Source of the DNA: an uncultured Prevotella sp. | Lineage (GTDB): Bacteria > Bacteroidota > Bacteroidia > Bacteroidales > Bacteroidaceae | DNA: 64,000 nt | Direction: 5' to 3' | Assembly (NCBI GenBank): GCA_934196725.1 | Contig: CAKPWR010000003.1 | Span: 7,608 to 71,607 of the forward strand | Part shown: positions 1 to 6,995 of the stretch, in pieces | Layout: every line of letters starts with the position of its first letter | Numbering within the stretch: position 1 is the stretch's first letter | Notes under the pieces: model-generated | Told to the model about the DNA's origin: nothing | The model's database searches: none | Seen by the model: the letters and a program-made list of their open reading frames with translations, nothing else | Made by a program: the position numbers and the translations under genes

Positions 1-392
1 TGCTGCTCATTGAACTCCAGCTGGTCGAACTCGGCAAACTTGAACGTGAAGTTCTGGTCCGTATTGTTGTATATGGTTGAGGTGTAAGCCGAATTGTAGA
101 CCGGGCGGTTGGCCTGAATGAGCGCCTTGCACGTAAAGAGGTTCTGGTCTTTGTCGTACTTGGTTACGGTAATATTGAAATTACACGTGATGCGTTCTTT
201 CTTGGCAAACTGCAGATGGGTCCATTGGCGGTCGTTGACAAACTGCTCCAGGGTTTGCTGCAGGTTTTCGAAAACACTCTTGTCCGTGCCCGAAATCTGG
301 GCATGGTTGATGGTGATTTTGGCTTGCAGCTCCTGCGCAGCAGCTGTCTGCACGGCACCGGAGAGAATCCATGCCATGCAGACAGCAGCCAT
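1..392 (-). CDS. DUF4835 family protein, N-terminal part (runs off the window)
   Basis: Partial gene: the reading frame from the ATG at 392 stays open to the window edge, giving about 130 residues. The N-terminus (MAAVCMAWILSGAVQTAAA) reads as a signal peptide followed by AQELQAKITINH, then a segment containing NTDQNFTFKF. This matches my memory of the DUF4835 family, secreted Bacteroidota proteins of unknown function usually encoded between coaBC and recN. It lies 40 bp downstream of coaBC on the same strand, so cotranscription is likely. The start is uncertain: the frame is also open upstream through the coaBC stop to an ATG at 497, and ATG 392 gives a signal peptide without the usual basic N-terminus. 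No function is assigned. Confidence 0.75.
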   Translation of the reverse strand, partial: MAAVCMAWILSGAVQTAAAQELQAKITINHAQISGTDKSVFENLQQTLEQFVNDRQWTHLQFAKKERITCNFNITVTKYDKDQNLFTCKALIQANRPVYNSAYTSTIYNNTDQNFTFKFAEFDQLEFNEQ

Positions 393-396
393 CCAG

Positions 397-451
397 TTAG
401 AGGATTTTTGCCAATGGGAGTTTTTCTTCCCATTAGAGGATTTTTGCCAAT
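397..451. repeat. 19-bp direct repeat bracketing the coaBC stop
   Basis: The sequence TTAGAGGATTTTTGCCAAT occurs at 397-415 and again at 433-451. On the minus strand the upstream copy encodes the last residues LAKIL and the stop of CoaBC; the second copy lies in the gap before DUF4835. Between them is a short inverted repeat (AATGGG/CCCATT). It could be a local slippage duplication or a small hairpin. Confidence 0.7.
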
Positions 452-1668
452 TCGTCAATGATGTCTTGAGCCACCTCAGTCTTTGGTTTCTTCTCATATT
501 CTTTCTTGCCCTTTTCTGAGATAATCGTTATCTGATTGTCATCTGTACGGAATGTAGTTCCTGGAATGCGAGTGGAGTTGAGCACGATGAAGTCGGCATT
601 TTTCTTTTGTCTTTTCTTCTGTGCGTTGGCTTCTTCATCGTTGGTTTCCAGGGCGAAAGCTACGATTCGTTGATGTTTTTGTTTCATCTGTCCCAAGGCT
701 GCAGCAATGTCGTGCGTCGGCACGAGGCGCAACTCCAGGTCGTCTTTCTCGCGCTTGATTTTCCTGTCGGCAACGTTGCTTGGCTTGAAGTCGGCAACGG
801 CAGCGCAGAGGATGGCTGCATCGCTCTCAGCGAAGGCTTGTGTTGCAGCCTGATACATTTCTTCGCAGCTCTCAACATTGATGCGGTTGATGGCTGGACT
901 GCACGACAGGGCAACGGGACCGGCAATGAGGGTTACGTTGGCGCCCCGGCGCAGGCATTCCTCAGCCAGGGCGAATCCCATCTTGCCGGAAGAATAGTTG
1001 CCGATGAAGCGCACCGGATCTATCTTCTCATAGGTAGGACCGGCTGTAATCATCAGGTTCTTGCCCGATAAATCGCCCGCATCATCCACGGCATTCGCCT
1101 TGTTGTCAGCATTCTTTTCTGCTTCCATCTCGAAATATCTGTCCAGACAGTCAACGATGACGTCAGGTTCTTCCATGCGTCCCTTGCCTTCCAGTCCGCT
1201 AGCCAGGAATCCCACTTCCGGTTCTATGATATGGTTGCCATAGCCCAAGAGGGTTTTCATGTTGGCCTGTGTGGAAGGATGCTTGTACATGTCAAGGTCC
1301 ATGGCTGGCGCCAGGAAGACAGGAGCCTTCATAGACAGGTAAGTTGTGATGAGCATGTTGTCGGCAATGCCGTGAGCCATCTTGCCCATCGTAGAGGCGG
1401 TGCAGGGAGCAATGAGCATGGCGTCTGCCCAGAGTCCCAGGTCAACATGGGAATTCCATGTGCCGTCCCGCTGCGAGAAGAACTCGCTTACCACCGGCTT
1501 GTGGGTGAGGGCAGAGAGGGTGATGGGAGTGATGAACTCCTTGCCGGCAGGCGTAATGACCACCTGCACCTCAGCGCCTCGCTTGATAAGGCCGCGTATG
1601 ATGAGACAGGACTTGTAGGCTGCAATGGAGCCGGTAATGCCCAATACTATTTTCTTTCCTTTTAACAT
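433..1668 (-). CDS. coaBC: Bifunctional phosphopantothenoylcysteine decarboxylase/phosphopantothenate-cysteine ligase
   Basis: Coenzyme A synthesis enzyme of 411 residues. It joins cysteine to 4'-phosphopantothenate (CoaB) and then decarboxylates the product to 4'-phosphopantetheine (CoaC). The N-terminal flavoprotein half begins KKIVLGITGSIAAYKS and contains the active-site region HVDLGLWADAMLIAPCTAST and the substrate clamp PAMDLDMY. In that clamp Asp stands where the general PxMNxxMW motif has Asn. The C-terminal ligase half starts near residue 205 with MITAGPTYEKIDPVRFIGN and the NYSSGKMG motif. It sits in a minus-strand run dnaN, exonuclease, coaBC, DUF4835 with gaps of about 40-100 bp, which suggests one operon. 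Full length for the family. Confidence 0.95.
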   Translation of the reverse strand: MLKGKKIVLGITGSIAAYKSCLIIRGLIKRGAEVQVVITPAGKEFITPITLSALTHKPVVSEFFSQRDGTWNSHVDLGLWADAMLIAPCTASTMGKMAHGIADNMLITTYLSMKAPVFLAPAMDLDMYKHPSTQANMKTLLGYGNHIIEPEVGFLASGLEGKGRMEEPDVIVDCLDRYFEMEAEKNADNKANAVDDAGDLSGKNLMITAGPTYEKIDPVRFIGNYSSGKMGFALAEECLRRGANVTLIAGPVALSCSPAINRINVESCEEMYQAATQAFAESDAAILCAAVADFKPSNVADRKIKREKDDLELRLVPTHDIAAALGQMKQKHQRIVAFALETNDEEANAQKKRQKKNADFIVLNSTRIPGTTFRTDDNQITIISEKGKKEYEKKPKTEVAQDIIDELAKIL

Positions 1669-1713
1669 TTAACCTTTTATTTATTTCCCCCCAATCCTAT
1701 TGGGGAAATTTAT

Positions 1714-2577
1714 TTATTTCCCCATACGCTTATTGTACTCACGGAGGCGAATGCGGGTGAGAACCTGCTTGGTGTTGTTGGTAAAGTCGCTGCCCAAGAC
1801 CCATGTAAAGTAGCCTGGGTCGCGGGTCAGGATCTCACCTACGTCCCAACCTTTATACTTGCCGAAGTTGAACACCTCGTGCTTCAGAGGTTCGCCCTTC
1901 TCATCGGTCATGACGTTGCCGTTGGCGTCCTTCACTTCCTGCCATACGATGCGGCCGGCAAAGTCTACATTGTCGTTCTGCTTGGAGAAGGCAGCCAGCT
2001 CATCCATGTCGTTGTTGAGCACGCGCTCCGGTTCTTCCTGAACGCCAGGAGCATATTTGTCCAGCTCAGCCATCAGCACGCGGTAGGTTGCCTCAGTATC
2101 CTGGTCAGCTCTGTGAGCCTCGAAGTCATCTTCCATCTTTCTTCCGCAGAAGAACTTGTAGGCAGCAGCCAGATTTCTGCGTTCCATCTTCATGAAGATG
2201 GTCTGTGCATCGATGAGGCGGCACTTGCTGAAATCGAAGTCAATGCCTGCGCGGAGGAATTCCTCAGCAAGCATAGGAACGTCGAAATGGTTGGAATTGT
2301 AGCCGGCGAAATCGCAGCCGGTGAATTCCTTTTCGAGATTGGCAGCCAGCTGCTTGAAGGTTGGAGCGTCCTTGACATCTTCGTTGCTGATGCCTGTGAG
2401 GGCTACGACTTCTGCAGGAATCTCCTTCTCCGGATTGACGAAAAGGTTCTTTCTTGTTTCTGTTCCGTCTGGGCTTACCTTGATGTAGGATATCTGAATG
2501 ATTCTGTCCTTCACCATGTCCAGACCTGTTGTTTCAAGGTCGAACACGATTAAAGGCTTTTTCAAATTGAGTTTCAT
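1714..2577 (-). CDS. DnaQ-like 3'-5' exonuclease
   Basis: Protein of 287 residues with a DEDD-family exonuclease fold in its first ~175 residues. Motif I is FDLETTGLD (Asp12 and Glu14 as metal ligands), motif II is CDFAGYNSNHFDVPML, and motif III is EAHRADQDTEAT, an HxxxD form (DEDDh class). Similar proteins act as proofreading or DNA-repair exonucleases. A C-terminal extension (about 190-287, containing VFNFGKYKGWDV and PGYFTWVLGSDF) is typical of Bacteroidota homologues and may carry the partner or substrate specificity. It lies 102 bp downstream of dnaN on the same strand, which fits a replication or repair role. The exact pathway cannot be read from sequence. Confidence 0.88.
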   Translation of the reverse strand: MKLNLKKPLIVFDLETTGLDMVKDRIIQISYIKVSPDGTETRKNLFVNPEKEIPAEVVALTGISNEDVKDAPTFKQLAANLEKEFTGCDFAGYNSNHFDVPMLAEEFLRAGIDFDFSKCRLIDAQTIFMKMERRNLAAAYKFFCGRKMEDDFEAHRADQDTEATYRVLMAELDKYAPGVQEEPERVLNNDMDELAAFSKQNDNVDFAGRIVWQEVKDANGNVMTDEKGEPLKHEVFNFGKYKGWDVGEILTRDPGYFTWVLGSDFTNNTKQVLTRIRLREYNKRMGK

Positions 2578-2679
2578 GATTCTTTTTTAAATATTTGTCT
2601 GATTTAAATATTTGTCTGACGTTTTTATATTTTCTTTCGCAGGAAATTTGTCTGACGTCCTGTTGGAAACCCACGCTCC

Positions 2680-3801
2680 TTAGTCGTTCAGGAGCATAGG
2701 CATGATGAGCATGAGGATGTCTTCCTCCTTCTGCTGCTCTGCAGGAACGATGATTCCGGCACGGCTAGGGTCTGCGAGCTGGAGGATGATGCTGTCGCCA
2801 CTGATGTTGCTCAGCACTTCGTTCAGGCTGCTGCCCTTGAAACCGATGTTGATAGGAGAGCCAATATACTCGCATGCCAACAGCTCGCGGGCAGATGTAG
2901 AGAAGTCCATATCCTCAGAAGAAACCTCCATCTTGCCTGGTTCTATGCTGAAGCGAACCAGCTGGCTGCTCTCGCTGGCGAATGGCATTACGCGGCGCAG
3001 GGCACTGATGAGAGCCTTGCGGTCTACGGTTACCTCGTTAGGATTGTTTGGAATCACTGAGTTGTAGTTTGGATAACGTCCGTCAATCAGGCGACATCTC
3101 ATCTCGCCGTCAGCGAAGAGGATTTCAGCGCTGCGTTCGTCAAACTTGATTTCTACGTCATCGCTGTCTCTTGTCAGGATGGCCTTGAGCAGGGAAGCTG
3201 GCTTCTTAGGCAAGATGAATGATGCTGGAGTCTCGCTCTTGATGGTATAGTTTCTGTTGCGGACCAACTTGTGACCGTCGCTGGCAACGATGGCAAGGGC
3301 GTCAGCTGTCAAGTCAAAATAAATACCGTTCATTACAGGGCGCAACTCATCGCTTGCAGTAGCGAAGAGAGAACGGGAGATGTTATCTATCAACACATTT
3401 GTAGGGAGCATGATAGAATTGGATGTGCTGTTCATGCTCTGTGTGCGAGGATAGTCTTCCGCATTCTGACCTGTAAAATTATAGAGGCCATTCTGGTAAA
3501 CAATCTTGATGGCAAAGGTATCTGTGTCAACATCAAAGTTGAGAGGCTGCTCTGGCAATTCCTTGAGTGCATCGAGGATAACCTTGTTAGGTACACAGAA
3601 CTCGCCCTTTCCGTCATTGTCTGTCAAATCGATAGTACTCTTGATGATGTTATCGCTGTCGCTGGCAGTGACAGTCATGACACCATTTTCTACCTGGAAA
3701 AGAAAACAATCAAGGATAGGCAGCGAATTCTTGCTGCTGATAACCTTGGCTAGCATATTGAGCTTGCTGCTCAAAGCCGAACTTGATACTGTAAATCTCA
3801 T
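2680..3801 (-). CDS. dnaN: DNA polymerase III beta subunit (sliding clamp)
   Basis: Ring-forming processivity factor that tethers DNA polymerase to DNA. It has 373 residues, the normal clamp length, beginning MRFTVSSSALSSKLNMLAKVISSKNSLPIL and ending with the conserved LMPMLLND, close to the C-terminal tail that contacts the clamp loader and partners. Three repeated clamp domains are expected; the middle region contains DELRPVMNGIYFDL and the third FASESSQLVRF. It is the first gene of the minus-strand operon with exonuclease, coaBC and DUF4835, and is divergent from the DUF3127 gene. A well-formed promoter precedes it. Confidence 0.97.
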   Translation of the reverse strand: MRFTVSSSALSSKLNMLAKVISSKNSLPILDCFLFQVENGVMTVTASDSDNIIKSTIDLTDNDGKGEFCVPNKVILDALKELPEQPLNFDVDTDTFAIKIVYQNGLYNFTGQNAEDYPRTQSMNSTSNSIMLPTNVLIDNISRSLFATASDELRPVMNGIYFDLTADALAIVASDGHKLVRNRNYTIKSETPASFILPKKPASLLKAILTRDSDDVEIKFDERSAEILFADGEMRCRLIDGRYPNYNSVIPNNPNEVTVDRKALISALRRVMPFASESSQLVRFSIEPGKMEVSSEDMDFSTSARELLACEYIGSPINIGFKGSSLNEVLSNISGDSIILQLADPSRAGIIVPAEQQKEEDILMLIMPMLLND

Positions 3802-3874
3802 GAGTATTTATTTTAAATTAATTTTTATTTTTCTTATTCACCTATTTTAATTAGCATTATCGCTTAATTGAGCA

Positions 3875-3906
3875 CAAAAATACAAAAAATATTGTTCATA
3901 CACAAA
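3875..3906 (-). promoter_or_regulatory. dnaN promoter, Bacteroidota type
   Basis: On the minus strand a TTTG box (complement of CAAA at 3903-3906) is followed after 20 bp by TATTTTTG (complement of 3875-3882), matching TTTG-N19/20-TAnnTTTG. The leader to the dnaN ATG would be about 65-70 nt. Confidence 0.7.
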
Positions 3907-3922
3907 AATAATTGGATAAAAG

Positions 3923-3954
3923 TTCGAGTTTTAGAACTATTTTTAGTAATTTCG
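3923..3954 (+). promoter_or_regulatory. Promoter of the DUF3127 gene
   Basis: TTCG at 3923-3926, 20 bp, then TAATTTCG at 3947-3954: one mismatch in each box from the Bacteroidota consensus. The 14-mer GTAATTTCGCAGTC here is identical to the one in the serC promoter at 48499-48512. Confidence 0.6.
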
Positions 3955-3997
3955 CAGTCAGAATCGTTTGAATCTATATAAACTTTAAAATATTAAT

Positions 3998-4450
3998 ATG
4001 GAATTACAAGGAAAGGTTATTGCCGTTTTACCAGAAAGAAGCGGCGTTTCAGCAAGAGGCGAGTGGAAGGCTCAGTCTTATGTAATCGAAACTCACGAAG
4101 CATATCCTAAGAAGTTGTGCTTTGATGTTTTTGGCGCAGATCGTATTGCTCAGTTCAATATTCAGACTGGTGAAGAAATCATGGTTTCCTTCGATTTGGA
4201 TGCTCATGAGTATCAGGGTCGTTGGTTCAACAGTGTTCGCGCTTGGAACGTGCAGCGCGTAGATCCTAACGCCGTTGCTGGTGCTATGGGTGGTGTTCAG
4301 CCTGGTGCTTCTCCATTCCCTCCAATGGGTGCTGCTCCTGTTCAGTCAGCTCCTGCAGCTGCTCCAGCTGGTGGTGCTACGGCTCCATTCCCTCCAGCTC
4401 AGCCAGCAGCTCCTGCAGCAGGTGGAAGCGCTGACGATCTTCCATTCTAA
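3998..4450 (+). CDS. DUF3127 protein with SSB-like C-terminal tip
   Basis: Protein of 150 residues. Residues 1-90 (MELQGKVIAVLPERSG, SYVIETHEAYPKKLCFDVFG, GRWFNSVRAWNVQRV) form a small beta-rich domain that I recognise as DUF3127, an OB-fold-like family of Bacteroidota. Residues ~95-143 are a flexible linker rich in Ala, Pro, Gly and Gln, and the protein ends ADDLPF. That layout (OB-like domain, disordered linker, acidic tip ending in Pro-Phe) copies single-stranded DNA-binding protein, whose DDDIPF tip recruits repair and replication proteins. It is divergent from dnaN across a shared 196-bp promoter region. A DNA-binding role is inference; the domain and tip are visible. Confidence 0.8.
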   Translation: MELQGKVIAVLPERSGVSARGEWKAQSYVIETHEAYPKKLCFDVFGADRIAQFNIQTGEEIMVSFDLDAHEYQGRWFNSVRAWNVQRVDPNAVAGAMGGVQPGASPFPPMGAAPVQSAPAAAPAGGATAPFPPAQPAAPAAGGSADDLPF

Positions 4451-4505
4451 GCATTCTAAGCTGAAAAGTATTGGAATAAGCTGAACACAGCATTGGAAAA
4501 TATTT

Positions 4506-4550
4506 GAGGGTGTGTCATCATCTTATTGATGGCACACCCTCATTTTGTTT
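4506..4550 (+). terminator. Terminator after the DUF3127 gene
   Basis: GAGGGTGTG and CACACCCTC arms (4506-4541, with inner TCATCA/TTGATG pairing) form a strong hairpin followed by a T-rich stretch. It can serve the plus-strand gene. Confidence 0.75.
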
Positions 4551-4632
4551 GTTTAACTCTCATTTTGTTTAACTCTCATTTTGTTTAACTCTCATTTTGT
4601 TTAACTCAAGTTTTGTTTAACTCAAGTTTTGT
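4545..4632. repeat. 16-bp tandem repeat, about five copies
   Basis: The unit CATTTTGTTTAACTCT repeats head to tail at 4561, 4577 and 4593, with a variant AGTTTTGTTTAACTCA at 4609 and a broken copy at 4625. It lies just after the terminator between two convergent genes. Perfect short units of this kind can change copy number by slippage; no coding frame uses them. Confidence 0.85.
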
Positions 4633-4643
4633 ATGTAAGCTCC

Positions 4644-4843
4644 ACACGCCCTGAAAGGGCAGAAGCTCCTAGCCCAGGGCAACGCCCTGGGTTATTTATG
4701 TACGCAAGTCTGTCGCCCTGTAAGGGCAAAAGCTTTAAAACTCCAGACAATACATAAAGCTTTTGCCCTTACAGGGCGCCTTGTTGACTGCCATTATACC
4801 CAGGGCGTTGCCCTGGGCTAGGAGCTTTTGGGCCTTCAGCCCG
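4644..4843. repeat. GC-rich palindromic (REP-like) element, paired copy
   Basis: Two ~90-bp arms face each other. Each carries CCCAGGGCAACGCCCTGGG-type and GCCCTGTAAGGGCAAAAGC-type palindromes, forming one large inverted repeat. The same modules recur at 9684-9820 and 58214-58354. The element fills most of the 439-bp gap between the convergent DUF3127 and MFS genes; apart from the terminator and the 16-bp repeats nothing else is seen there. Confidence 0.88.
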
Positions 4844-4889
4844 TACTTGAACCACATGTGAAAAGTTCAGATTTTTATTTCAGAAAAAT

Positions 4890-6068
4890 CTATTCCACTC
4901 TTCTCCGCTTCTCGAAAAAGCTTTTAGAGGCGGCAAAGAACAGGACTACGGCGGCGGCATTTTCGATGGCTACCATCCAGAAGGTTCCGTTGTAGCCGAA
5001 ATGTTCTGCCACAACACCACCGAGCAGACAGCCGATTCCGAACCCTAAATCCCAACCCGTAAGAATACTGCTGTTGGCTGTGCCTCGCTGGTCGTGGCGA
5101 GCCACATTGATAAACATATTTAGGAAGGCGGGATAGAGATGGCCGTTGCCCAGACCTATGAGCGCTGCTGAGAGGTAATAGGCTACTGGATGCTTGATGG
5201 CGACAAAGAGGGTGAAGCCCACCAGCGAAATCAGCATTCCTTCGGCTGCGTTCTGTGTTAACTTGCCTTTGCTCAGAGCTTTACGTCCCTGCAGACGTGA
5301 GAGGAACAAGCCCATCGAGAGGATGGCAAAATAGGTTCCCGTTCCACCCGTAATGCCAAGCTCTTCCTTGCTGTAGATGGCAAGATAGTTGCTCAGAACG
5401 CCCCAGCAGAAGCCAAACATGCAGATGTTGATGGCGAGCAGCCAGGCGCGGGTCAGGAAGAATCGGTCCAGGGACAGCTTCTCCTTGTTCTTGACGATTT
5501 CCTTCTCCGGCAGACGAACCGTTCCGGCAATCACCACCGAAGCGATGGCTACGATGAAGGCAATCCAGAACAGTACCATGTAACTGCCCACCATGTTGTG
5601 CAGATAAATGCCGATAGACGGGGCTATTGCCATGGCGAAATTGTTGCTCAGTCCGTAGAGACCAATGCCTTCGTTGCGACGGCTGGCTGGCAGGACATCG
5701 ATGGCGCACGTGCTGTTGGCAACGGTTACGGCGCCAAACGGTCCGCCGTGCAGGGTTCGGCAGATGGCAAACATCAGGATGGTGCTGGCTGCAATGTAGC
5801 CTGCAAAGAAGATGGCGAAGGCTGCCAGGCAAATCATCAGCACTTTCTTTCGAGAGAACCCGTCTACCACATAGCCGCTGAAGGGGCGGATGATGAGGGC
5901 TGCCACAGTATAACCGCTCAGTACTATGCCGATTACATCCTTCGTAGTCCCGAAGGTCTCACTCAGATAGAGCGGGAGCAGCGGGGTGAGAAGATAGAAG
6001 GCGAAGTAGAGCAGAAAATTGGTCGTCATCACCTTCACATAGTTAGCATTCCAAAGTTTCTCTTTCAT
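4890..6068 (-). CDS. MFS transporter
   Basis: Integral membrane transporter of the major facilitator superfamily, 392 residues from the chosen ATG at 6068, with about 12 hydrophobic segments. The N-terminal half shows NFLLYFAFYLLTPLLPLYL and the MFS loop 2-3 pattern SGYVVDGFSRKKVLM, a form of GxxxDRxGRR. An upstream in-frame ATG at 6122 would add 18 residues (MVGTRNFCFEQETRTQQE) encoded by short AAGTTTCTTGTT repeats; that start looks less likely because MKEKLW begins a normal cytoplasmic N-terminus. The substrate cannot be read; drug or sugar efflux are both possible. It ends next to the palindromic repeat and may be cotranscribed with the upstream nudC gene. Confidence 0.85.
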   Translation of the reverse strand: MKEKLWNANYVKVMTTNFLLYFAFYLLTPLLPLYLSETFGTTKDVIGIVLSGYTVAALIIRPFSGYVVDGFSRKKVLMICLAAFAIFFAGYIAASTILMFAICRTLHGGPFGAVTVANSTCAIDVLPASRRNEGIGLYGLSNNFAMAIAPSIGIYLHNMVGSYMVLFWIAFIVAIASVVIAGTVRLPEKEIVKNKEKLSLDRFFLTRAWLLAINICMFGFCWGVLSNYLAIYSKEELGITGGTGTYFAILSMGLFLSRLQGRKALSKGKLTQNAAEGMLISLVGFTLFVAIKHPVAYYLSAALIGLGNGHLYPAFLNMFINVARHDQRGTANSSILTGWDLGFGIGCLLGGVVAEHFGYNGTFWMVAIENAAAVVLFFAASKSFFEKRRRVE

Positions 6069-6145
6069 CTCTTGTTGCGTTCTTGTTTCTTGTTCAAAAC
6101 AAAAGTTTCTTGTTCCGACCAAAAGTTTCTTGTTGCGTTTAACTA

Positions 6146-6919
6146 TTAAATCTTGCCCTCCAGCCAGGCGTCAATCAGGCGGCGGGCAATTGATAATTTC
6201 TCGGGAAGGATAGGGAGGTTGTCCTTGCTAAACCACTTGCCGCGAGAGAGTTCCTCTTTCTGCAGGTGGATTTCTCCATCCACATATTCTGCCGTATAAC
6301 CCACCATCAGTCCACTTGGATAAGGCCATGGCTGGGAACTGAAATACTTCACGTTCCTGATGGTAAGTCCCGTTTCTTCCATCACCTCGCGATGCACGGC
6401 TTCTTCCAGGCTTTCGCCCGTCTCTACGAATCCGGCTACGAGAGAATCGAAGTTGCCCTTGAAGTTGCGGGCATGAACGAGAAGAACCTGGTCGCCCTTC
6501 TTGATGAGTACGATGATGGCGGTGGCGAGAGATGGCCAGACCTGCTTGCCGCACTGGGTACATTTCTTGCTGATGTCGGTTGCCATCTGCATCGGTGCAC
6601 CGCAAACGCCGCAGAAATGGGTGTTCATGTCCCAATAGTTCAGTTCCTGACACTTGCCTGCCTTCTGGTAAAGCTCAGGTGTGAGCTTATAGAAACTAGG
6701 ACGCAGACCGCACATCTCGAACTTCGGATGGTCGGTGACTGGTTCCGGAATGGTGAAGGTTTTCACCTCCGTTCCGTCCTCCATCGGTGTGATGTTGAGG
6801 ATGTGGGTCCAGGGCTTTGTCTCTATCGGACATTCCTCACTACATGGAATCGTATAGGTTCCGTCTTCTCTCTTCTCGAGCAAGATGTCACTCTTGCAAA
6901 ATATAAACCAATACTTCAT
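6146..6919 (-). CDS. nudC: NAD+ diphosphatase (NADH pyrophosphatase), Nudix family
   Basis: Hydrolyses NAD(H) to NMN(H) and AMP, and in other bacteria removes NAD caps from RNA. The 257 residues show the full NudC layout: a variable N-terminal domain, a four-Cys zinc ribbon (CGVCG and CTQCG), the Nudix box GFVETGESLEEAVHREVMEETGL with all catalytic Glu residues, and the SQPWPYPSGLMVGY signature that separates NudC from other Nudix enzymes. It lies between the MFS gene (77 bp from its chosen start) and the 5'-nucleotidase gene on the same strand; the nucleotidase and NudC could act in sequence on extracellular and intracellular nucleotides, but that link is only suggested by position. Confidence 0.95.
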   Translation of the reverse strand: MKYWFIFCKSDILLEKREDGTYTIPCSEECPIETKPWTHILNITPMEDGTEVKTFTIPEPVTDHPKFEMCGLRPSFYKLTPELYQKAGKCQELNYWDMNTHFCGVCGAPMQMATDISKKCTQCGKQVWPSLATAIIVLIKKGDQVLLVHARNFKGNFDSLVAGFVETGESLEEAVHREVMEETGLTIRNVKYFSSQPWPYPSGLMVGYTAEYVDGEIHLQKEELSRGKWFSKDNLPILPEKLSIARRLIDAWLEGKI

Positions 6920-6921
6920 TC

Positions 6922-6962
6922 TTTACTTTGAACTTTGAATATTGAACTTTGAACTTTATGAT
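6922..6962. repeat. GAACTTT-type dispersed repeat
   Basis: Contains TTGAACTTTGAACTTTATGA (6942-6961) preceded by looser copies of the TTTGAAC heptad. The same 21-bp core is found at 41778, 50645 and 51091. Confidence 0.8.
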
Positions 6963-6995
6963 TTGCTTTTCTGGGGGAGCGTTTCGATGGGCTGG

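Noticed and set aside
4545-4632. Short regular repeats considered as a CRISPR array.
   Set aside because: The 16-bp units are directly adjacent with no unique spacers, and no cas genes are present; it is a simple tandem repeat.
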